Source of the DNA: Mesorhizobium sp. NZP2077
GTDB lineage: Bacteria; Pseudomonadota; Alphaproteobacteria; Rhizobiales; Rhizobiaceae
DNA length: 64,000 bases
Assembly (NCBI RefSeq): GCF_013170805.1
Contig: NZ_CP051293.1
Location: forward strand, 1,603,501-1,667,500
Reading direction: 5' to 3'
The notes below the pieces were generated by a model, which was not told the origin of the DNA, did not search any database, and worked only from the letters and a program-made list of their open reading frames with translations. The translations under genes and the position numbers were made by a program. Positions 58,668-64,000 of this stretch are shown in pieces (positions within the stretch are counted from its first letter, which is position 1; every line of letters begins with the position of its first letter).

Positions 58668-59500
58668 GGTCAGGACCTATTAATTTGTTGAATTGATATC
58701 TGTTGGGTGATTCAAGGTGGCAGGAGGTGCCGCCTTGAGTGATTTGCTGATGTTGACCCCGGAGCAGATGCGCCGGATCGAGCCCTATTTTCCTTTGTCG
58801 CATGGTGTGCCGCGTGTAGATGACCGCCGGGTGCTGAGCGGCATCCTGTTCGTGATCCGCAATGGCTTCGCTGGCGAGATGTCCCTTCTGACTACGGTCC
58901 GCACAAGACCATCTACAACCGCTTCATCCGCTGGAGTCGGCTGGGTGTGTTCAATCGCATCCTGGCGGAACTGGCCGCGCAGGGCGGCGAAACGGACAAT
59001 CTGATGATCGATGCCACCCATCTCAAAGCGCATCGCACTGCCGCCAGCCTCCTTAAAAAGGGGCTCTATCCCGATGTATCGGACGCAGCCGAGGTGGACT
59101 GACCACCAAGCTGCAAGTGGTCTGTGACGGCAAGGGACGCCCGCGGCTGCTGCATCTGAGCGAAGGGCAGGCCAATGATCACAAGACTGCTGCGGCAGTG
59201 ATCGAGGATTTGCCCGCCGCCAACGCCCTGCTGGCCGATCGGGCCTACAGTTCAGCGGCCTTCCGTCAGGCGCTCGTCGAGCGCGGTATCACGCCATGCA
59301 TCCCGCCCCATGCCAAGCATCGTATTCAGCACAGCTACGATCCTGTCCTATACCGACAACGCCACAGGATCGAGAACATGTTCGCACGCCTCAAAGACTG
59401 GCGACGCATCCACACCAGGTACGACCGATGTGCTCACACTTTCCTGTCGGCGATCGCCTTCGCTGCAGCCTTCATCTTCTGGATCAATGAGTCCTGACCC
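58667..59500 (+). mobile_element. IS5-family insertion sequence, degenerate
   Basis: An 834-base element flanked by TA (58665-58666 and 59501-59502). The ends are inverted repeats starting GGGTCAGGAC with near identity for about 18 bases, as in the IS427-like group of IS5. It carries one plus-strand transposase that is broken by a one-base deletion. The size and TA duplication fit the group. Confidence 0.88.
58735..59497 (+). pseudogene. IS5-family transposase, frameshifted
   Basis: It starts at TTG 58735 after AGGAGG (LSDLLMLTPEQMRRIEPYFP). Near 58867 a single base is missing: the zero frame changes from NG to FAGEMSLLT, while the expected RWRD...DYGPHKTIYNRF is in the next frame. The rest keeps DDE residues (MIDATHLKAHRTA, LLADRAYSS, HRIENMFARLKDWRR). 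A second change of frame at AAAAAGGGG (about 59051) looks like the programmed -1 shift of this group. The first one makes the transposase inactive unless supplied in trans. Confidence 0.83.
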
Positions 59501-59658
59501 TAGCTAATATTCGTCGATACGCCGGAAATCCGCCATCTTCATGCCCGGTTCATGTTGGAACCATATGGTGGGGTAACTGGTTTGCTGGCGAAGGGGTTCG
59601 CCTTACAGGGACACCACTGCCGGGCGGCGGCAATTACGGACCGGAGAGTTTGGCCACG

Positions 59659-61173
59659 ATGTTCCGCACGATCTTTGCCCTTTCGGCGATTGCCGCCGGG
59701 CTTGTGTCTTCTGCCGCGCTTGCCGCGCCGACACAGGACAACGCACCAAGAATTGCTCGCGCTGCCAATGATGGCGGCATTCTCGTCGCCCAGGACGGAA
59801 ATCTGGACATCTACTACGACGCCCGCGGCAACCGCGTGATCGTCGATGCCGACACCGGCAAGGTTGTCGCCATCCAGCCGCCGCAGACACGGCTTGATCG
59901 TCGTGCGTTGCGCCGTGAAACCAGGCTGCGCGAGTTGGGCCGGGCTCCCGCCAACGATGATCGTTACTATCTCGACGATCCGGAAGACATGGCGCGGTTC
60001 CGCCGCAAGCAGTTGGAAGAGGAAGGCCGGGTCATCCCGCCGCCAGCCGATGAATACGATCCCAATAGTGATAATTCCGTAGATGCCTATCCGCCGGCGC
60101 CGCAGGACGACGGCAGTTACGATAACTATCCCGACGCGCCGCAGCCGGCAAAGCCAGGCACCATCAAGCGCCAGCCGCTCAACGAGGCCTCGATCGATCC
60201 GGCGCAGCCGGACGTGCAGCAGACCAATCCGGAAACGCAGGCAGCCCTGCCGCCGGACACCAACGGCAAGGCCGCCGTCGATCCGTCGCTGTCGCTTGGA
60301 GCCCGCCAGGACGTCGCGGCATTGCAAGTGCTGCTCGACCGCGGTGGTGCTTCGCCTGGCGTCATCGACGGTCGCTTCGGCTCGAACGTTGACAAGGCGC
60401 TTGCCGCCTATAATGAAATTACAGGCAGCAATCTGAAGTCGACCGATGCGGTCGGCATCCAGGCAGCACTGGCACAATCCGGTGGCGATCCCTTCGCGAA
60501 TTACACCATCACGGCGGAGGACGCGGCCGGCCCCTATGTCGCCTCGATCCCGGAAGACTACAGCCAGAAGGCGCAGCTCAACTGCATGTGCTACACCTCT
60601 GTCACCGAGGCGCTGGCGGAGCGCTTCCACATGGATGAGAACTATCTGAAGTCGATCAACAAGGGCCTCGACTTCAACCGTCCCGGCACGATCATCAAGG
60701 TCGCCAATTTCGGCAAGCTGGTGTCGACGCCGGTCGCGCGCATCGTCGCCGACAAGACCAAGAAAGAAGTTTACGCCTACGATGCGGGCGGCAAGCTGGT
60801 CGCAGCCTATCCCGCGACCATCGGCTCGGCCGACACGCCGTCGCCCACCGGCATCCACGCCGTGTCGCGCATCGCGCTCGACCCGAACTACACCTACAAC
60901 CCGAACATCAATTTCAAGCAGGGCCAGAACGACAAAATTTTGACCGTTCCGCCAGGCCCGAATGGACCTGTAGGGTCGGTCTGGATCGCCTTGGACAAGC
61001 CGACCTACGGCATCCATGGCACGCCGGAACCGTCGAAGATCGGCAAGACCGAAAGTCATGGCTGCGTGCGCCTGACCAACTGGGACGCGCGCGAACTCGC
61101 CAAGCTGGTATCGCCAGGCGTTACCGTGGAATTCGTTGGCGGACCTTCAGCCGATGACGTTGCGCAGCAATGA
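59659..61173 (+). CDS. L,D-transpeptidase (YkuD), with signal peptide and peptidoglycan-binding-like region
   Basis: A 504-residue exported protein. The signal peptide ends near SSAALAAPTQ; a long acidic, Pro-rich region (about 80-200) precedes a peptidoglycan-binding-1-like part (LQVLLDRGGASPGVIDGRFGSNVDKALAAY) and a LysM-like stretch (ALAERFHMDENYLKSIN). The catalytic YkuD domain is at the end, with HGCVRLTNWDA holding the active cysteine. It forms 3-3 cross-links or attaches proteins to peptidoglycan. The ATG at 59659 is used over a TTG at 59650 because of spacing to GGAGAG. Its end overlaps the convergent channel gene by 27 bases. Confidence 0.92.
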   Translation: MFRTIFALSAIAAGLVSSAALAAPTQDNAPRIARAANDGGILVAQDGNLDIYYDARGNRVIVDADTGKVVAIQPPQTRLDRRALRRETRLRELGRAPANDDRYYLDDPEDMARFRRKQLEEEGRVIPPPADEYDPNSDNSVDAYPPAPQDDGSYDNYPDAPQPAKPGTIKRQPLNEASIDPAQPDVQQTNPETQAALPPDTNGKAAVDPSLSLGARQDVAALQVLLDRGGASPGVIDGRFGSNVDKALAAYNEITGSNLKSTDAVGIQAALAQSGGDPFANYTITAEDAAGPYVASIPEDYSQKAQLNCMCYTSVTEALAERFHMDENYLKSINKGLDFNRPGTIIKVANFGKLVSTPVARIVADKTKKEVYAYDAGGKLVAAYPATIGSADTPSPTGIHAVSRIALDPNYTYNPNINFKQGQNDKILTVPPGPNGPVGSVWIALDKPTYGIHGTPEPSKIGKTESHGCVRLTNWDARELAKLVSPGVTVEFVGGPSADDVAQQ

Positions 61174-61779
61174 GCCGCGCAGCGCGGCGGCATAGGTGAA
61201 CTGCACGACCAGAATGAAGCCGACGCTGAGCAACGGGTTGATCAGGCAGAGTAGCGCGCCGACCGCCCACAGGATCTGCGCCTTGACGATGCGCAGATAG
61301 ACCGTGCGCTTGGTTTCGGCATCGACATCTTCCGCGACAAAGCCGTTCTTCTCTGCATAGCGCCAACTGGCGAACAGGGTGAGACCGAGCATCAGCAGGT
61401 TGAGCCAGTAGACCAGCACCGCAGTCCTGAATTCGAGAAAGTCGGCCAGAAGGTCGGTCGAGAACGGCAGCAGGGCGATAAAGGCAAGAAAGCAGAGGTT
61501 CAGCGTCGCAAGCCGTCTATCGGATCTGGCGATGAGCCCATGCTGCGCCTGCTGGCCGAACCAGAAGATGGTCAGGGTCAGGAAACTCAAGGCATAGGTC
61601 AGGAAGCGTGGCGCCAGTGCTGCGATGGCGGCAAGCAGATCGTGTTCTGAATGGATTGCCTCATGCGCCGGCACCCTGATCTCAAGCACGATGAGCGTGA
61701 GCGCGATGGCGAAGACGCCGTCGGTGATGCCGACGATGCGGCCGCGCCCTTCCGCCGATGCTTCAAGTGGACGCTTCAT
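61147..61779 (-). CDS. TMEM175-family (DUF1211) membrane protein, potassium channel-like
   Basis: A 210-residue protein with about six helices. The first helix has RIVGITDGVFAIALTLIVLEI, the counterpart of the RxxxFSD motif of TMEM175 channels, though the Phe is Ile and the Ser is Thr. Bacterial TMEM175 proteins are leak-type K+ channels with one repeat per chain that form tetramers. GGGAGAAA precedes the ATG at 61779. Confidence 0.85.
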   Translation of the reverse strand: MKRPLEASAEGRGRIVGITDGVFAIALTLIVLEIRVPAHEAIHSEHDLLAAIAALAPRFLTYALSFLTLTIFWFGQQAQHGLIARSDRRLATLNLCFLAFIALLPFSTDLLADFLEFRTAVLVYWLNLLMLGLTLFASWRYAEKNGFVAEDVDAETKRTVYLRIVKAQILWAVGALLCLINPLLSVGFILVVQFTYAAALRGSLLRNVIG

Positions 61780-61931
61780 CGATTTCTCCCGCCTGCCGCC
61801 TTCCGGAAAACTTAGCATGACTGCTGCCGTTTGCATCCGGGGTGGATGTATCCTGGCCAACCGGCTGGTTTCAAGGACTGCAACCTGCTGGCCGGTTGTT
61901 GCCGGCGCGCTTGGGGTCTAAGCAGGGTGCC

Positions 61932-63491
61932 ATGCATTCACCAAGCGAAGCCGCCGCCGTCCCGCTGACCAGCCCGGTTGCCAACGGGACGTTCTGTCCG
62001 CAATCGCAGCGGCGATTCGTGCTGATTGCGGCAATCCTGACTTCGGCGCTCGGCTTCATCGACGGATCGATCCTGGCCATCGCCATGCCGGCGATCCGCA
62101 TCAACCTCGGTGCCAGCCTTGCCGAGGCGCAGTGGATTTCCAATGCCTATGCGTTGACGTTGTCGGCGCTGATCCTTGCCGGCGGGGCTGCCGGCGACAG
62201 GTTCGGGCTGCGCCGCGCCTTCGTCGCCGGTATCGTGTTGTTCGTCGCGGCGTCGCTCGCCTGCGCGCTGGCGCCGAATGCTGTCGTGCTGATCGCGTTT
62301 CGCGCCCTCCAGGGCATTGGTGCGGCGATCATGGTGCCGGGCAGTCTCGCCATCATCGCCAAGGCCTACCCGAAGAAAGAACGCGGCCGCGCGATCGGCA
62401 TCTGGGCCGCCGCATCAGCGCTGACGACGGCACTAGGCCCGGTGCTCGGCGGCCTCGTGCTGTCGGCTTTCGGCGGCGGCATCTGGCGTGCGATCTTCGC
62501 CGTCAACCTACCGCTCGGCCTGATCTCGATTTATCTCTTGCTTGCCAAGATTCCGGCCGATGCGCCGACGGAAGAACGCAGCCTTGATCTCGGTGGTGGG
62601 GCGCTGGCGACACTGGCCTTCGGCGCGCTCGCCTATGGGCTGACCTCGATGAGTTCCAGCGGCGAGGGCCATATGGCGGGGCCGAGCATCGTCGCCGGCG
62701 TCGTGCTGCTTGTCGTCTTTGTCCTGTTCGAGCAGCGGCAGCGCGAGCCGATGATCAACCTCAGCCTGTTTCGCATCGGCGCTTTCGCCGGCGCCAATCT
62801 CGCGACCTTCTTCCTCTATTTCGCGCTGTCGGCCAATCTTTTCTATCTGCCGATGCTGCTGATCGCCGGCTGGGGGCTGAGCACGGCCGAAGTCGGCTTC
62901 ACCTTCCTGCCGCTGTCGGCATCGATCGCGCTTCTCTCGGGACCGGTCGGCCAATTGTCGGACCGGATCGGGCCGCGTTTCCCGATCGCCTGCGGAAGCC
63001 TGGTCGTGGCTTTCGCCTTTACCGGACTTGCCTTGCTCACCCATGCCGGCATCCACAATTTCTGGACGGGAACATTTCCGTTGATGGCGCTGATGGGGCT
63101 CGGCATGGCGCTGGTCGTCTCGCCACTGTCGACCGCGATCATGACAGCGGTGGAAGACAAGGATACGGGGGCAGCTTCGGGCATCAACAATGCCGTCTCG
63201 CGCATTGGCGGCCTAATCGCGGTGGCGGCGATGGGGTCACTGGCCGCCTGGATCTACGCCAATGCATTGGACGGCAGTGCGATATCAGGCGTGCCAGGCT
63301 TTGGCGAACCGGCGCCAGCCGACCTTGCGCCGGCGCTCGATGCGGCAAGGCTCGCCGCCAGCGACGCCGCCTTTTCGGTGGTCTCTTCGGTGACGGCGCT
63401 GCTTTGCCTGCTTTCCGCCGTCATCGCTTGGACGACAGTTTCCGGCTCGCCTCTGCCTTGGTCGCGGCGCGCCGAATCCAGGCAGGACTGA
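61932..63491 (+). CDS. MFS transporter, DHA2 (14-helix drug exporter) family
   Basis: A 519-residue carrier with about fourteen helices. ALGFIDGSILAIAMPAI, GGAAGDRFGLRRAFVAG (motif A) and RALQGIGAAIMVPGSLAI (motif C-like) are DHA2 features similar to QacA/EmrB. It likely exports cationic or hydrophobic compounds; no membrane-fusion partner is adjacent. The ATG at 61932 is used. It converges on the M23 peptidase gene, 12 bases away. Confidence 0.9.
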   Translation: MHSPSEAAAVPLTSPVANGTFCPQSQRRFVLIAAILTSALGFIDGSILAIAMPAIRINLGASLAEAQWISNAYALTLSALILAGGAAGDRFGLRRAFVAGIVLFVAASLACALAPNAVVLIAFRALQGIGAAIMVPGSLAIIAKAYPKKERGRAIGIWAAASALTTALGPVLGGLVLSAFGGGIWRAIFAVNLPLGLISIYLLLAKIPADAPTEERSLDLGGGALATLAFGALAYGLTSMSSSGEGHMAGPSIVAGVVLLVVFVLFEQRQREPMINLSLFRIGAFAGANLATFFLYFALSANLFYLPMLLIAGWGLSTAEVGFTFLPLSASIALLSGPVGQLSDRIGPRFPIACGSLVVAFAFTGLALLTHAGIHNFWTGTFPLMALMGLGMALVVSPLSTAIMTAVEDKDTGAASGINNAVSRIGGLIAVAAMGSLAAWIYANALDGSAISGVPGFGEPAPADLAPALDAARLAASDAAFSVVSSVTALLCLLSAVIAWTTVSGSPLPWSRRAESRQD

Positions 63492-63503
63492 AAAGCCGGG
63501 GGA

Positions 63504-64000
63504 TCAGCCGTCGATCTTGGCGCTCGCCACCTTCAGCGAATTGCCATCTTCCTGCTTCAGCAGATCGTCGATACGTTCGCGCTCGCGCTTGAAGGCGACG
63601 AGGTCGTCGCCCTTCAGCACCTTGCCGACCGGCAGGCGGACACGCATCGAATCGACCTTGGTGCCGTTGACGATCAGCTCGTAGTGGAGGTGAGGACCTG
63701 TGGAGAGACCGGTCTGGCCGAGATAACCAATGACCTGGCCTTGACGAACATGAACGCCCGGCGCGATGCCTTTGGCAAAGGCGCTCTGGTGATTGTATGA
63801 GGTCTCGTAGCCATTGGCATGGCGCAGGATGATCTGCTTGCCATAGCCGCCGGCCCAGCCGGCTTTCTCGACGACGCCATTGCCGGCAGCGATGATCGGC
63901 GATCCGATCGGGGCGGCCCAATCGGTGCCTGTGTGCATGCGGACGTAGCCGAGGATAGGATGCTTGCGTGCGCCAAACCCGGAGGTGAATCTCCCGTTGG
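63504..64000 (-). CDS. M23-family metallopeptidase, 3' part only
   Basis: The last ~165 residues of a protein whose start lies beyond the right edge. The lysostaphin-like domain is clear: GFGARKHPILGYVRMHTGTDWAAP supplies the first zinc residues (in two short pieces, GYVRMHTGTDWAAP being the core) and TGLSTGPHLHYEL the HxH pair. Such enzymes cut peptidoglycan cross-links, or act as regulators like EnvC/NlpD, though here the zinc residues are intact. The N-terminal part (probably membrane anchor and helices) is not visible. Confidence 0.9.
   Translation of the reverse strand, partial: NGRFTSGFGARKHPILGYVRMHTGTDWAAPIGSPIIAAGNGVVEKAGWAGGYGKQIILRHANGYETSYNHQSAFAKGIAPGVHVRQGQVIGYLGQTGLSTGPHLHYELIVNGTKVDSMRVRLPVGKVLKGDDLVAFKRERERIDDLLKQEDGNSLKVASAKIDG

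Noticed and set aside
59040..59130. The change of frame at AAAAAGGGG in the IS5 transposase as a second disabling mutation.
   Set aside because: IS427-like elements normally use a -1 shift here, so it is better read as programmed; the one-base deletion near 58867 is the real defect.

Overview
The window looks like a stretch of a Rhizobiales chromosome, most likely Mesorhizobium or a close Phyllobacteriaceae relative. This is inference from high GC, the protein families, the gene order (secA, ppiC, argJ, GNAT, mutT; grxC, nitrilase-like, DUF1178; lysC, ptsP, prfA, prmC, DUF4167, clpB) and several short intergenic repeats of the kind common in rhizobia. Nearly all of it is ordinary vertically inherited housekeeping DNA. 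The clear accessory pieces are two insertion sequences and some repeat-rich gaps. No CRISPR array, rRNA, prophage, conjugative element or symbiosis gene was seen; there is one tRNA gene (Leu, anticodon CAA).

Layout. 1-1016: a truncated MHYT/PAS signalling protein. 1377-5761: a ugpBAEC glycerol-3-phosphate importer with a strong hairpin between ugpB and ugpA. 5796-9633: a ferric-iron ABC importer on the other strand, with an IRO-like (RirA) box upstream. 9916-11107: an ECF sigma factor and its NrsF-type membrane anti-sigma factor behind a matching ECF-type promoter. 11273-13246: a PAS-PAS-PAS-GGDEF protein. 13256-18788: a minus-strand run with 3-hydroxyacyl-CoA dehydrogenase, etfA, etfB, rhomboid protease, PduO-type cobalamin adenosyltransferase, HIG1 protein and an SDR enzyme. 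18838-21605: a BrkB/YihY protein and an EamA transporter gene split cleanly by an IS630-family element. 21756-25414: gluQ, a DNA glycosylase, an HNH nuclease, dsbB and a yqaA-like gene. 25690-30753: tRNA-Leu, an exported beta-propeller protein coupled to an exported creatininase-like protein, and a GNAT/flippase pair. 30754-31339: a mosaic of inverted repeats.

31340-46330 is a dense housekeeping block: secA, a parvulin isomerase, a TetR regulator, a secreted caspase-fold protein, argJ, GNAT, mutT, an orphan Flp pilin, a SAM methyltransferase, comF, grxC, a nitrilase-family hydrolase, DUF1178, a marR/EamA divergent pair and ubiG. 46513-58667 carries a CHASE3 hybrid histidine kinase, then lysC, ptsP, prfA, prmC, a DUF4167 gene, clpB with a heat-shock-like promoter, and a YjbR-like gene. 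A degenerate IS5-family element sits at 58667-59500. The end holds an L,D-transpeptidase, a TMEM175-like channel, a DHA2 drug exporter and the 3' part of an M23 peptidase.

I found no obvious large new system. The least explained items are the exported creatininase-like/beta-propeller pair, the secreted caspase-fold protein, the orphan pilin with its unknown neighbour, and the dispersed intergenic elements. Regulatory inferences (IRO, ECF, MarR, heat shock, Pho) rest on reading short motifs by eye.
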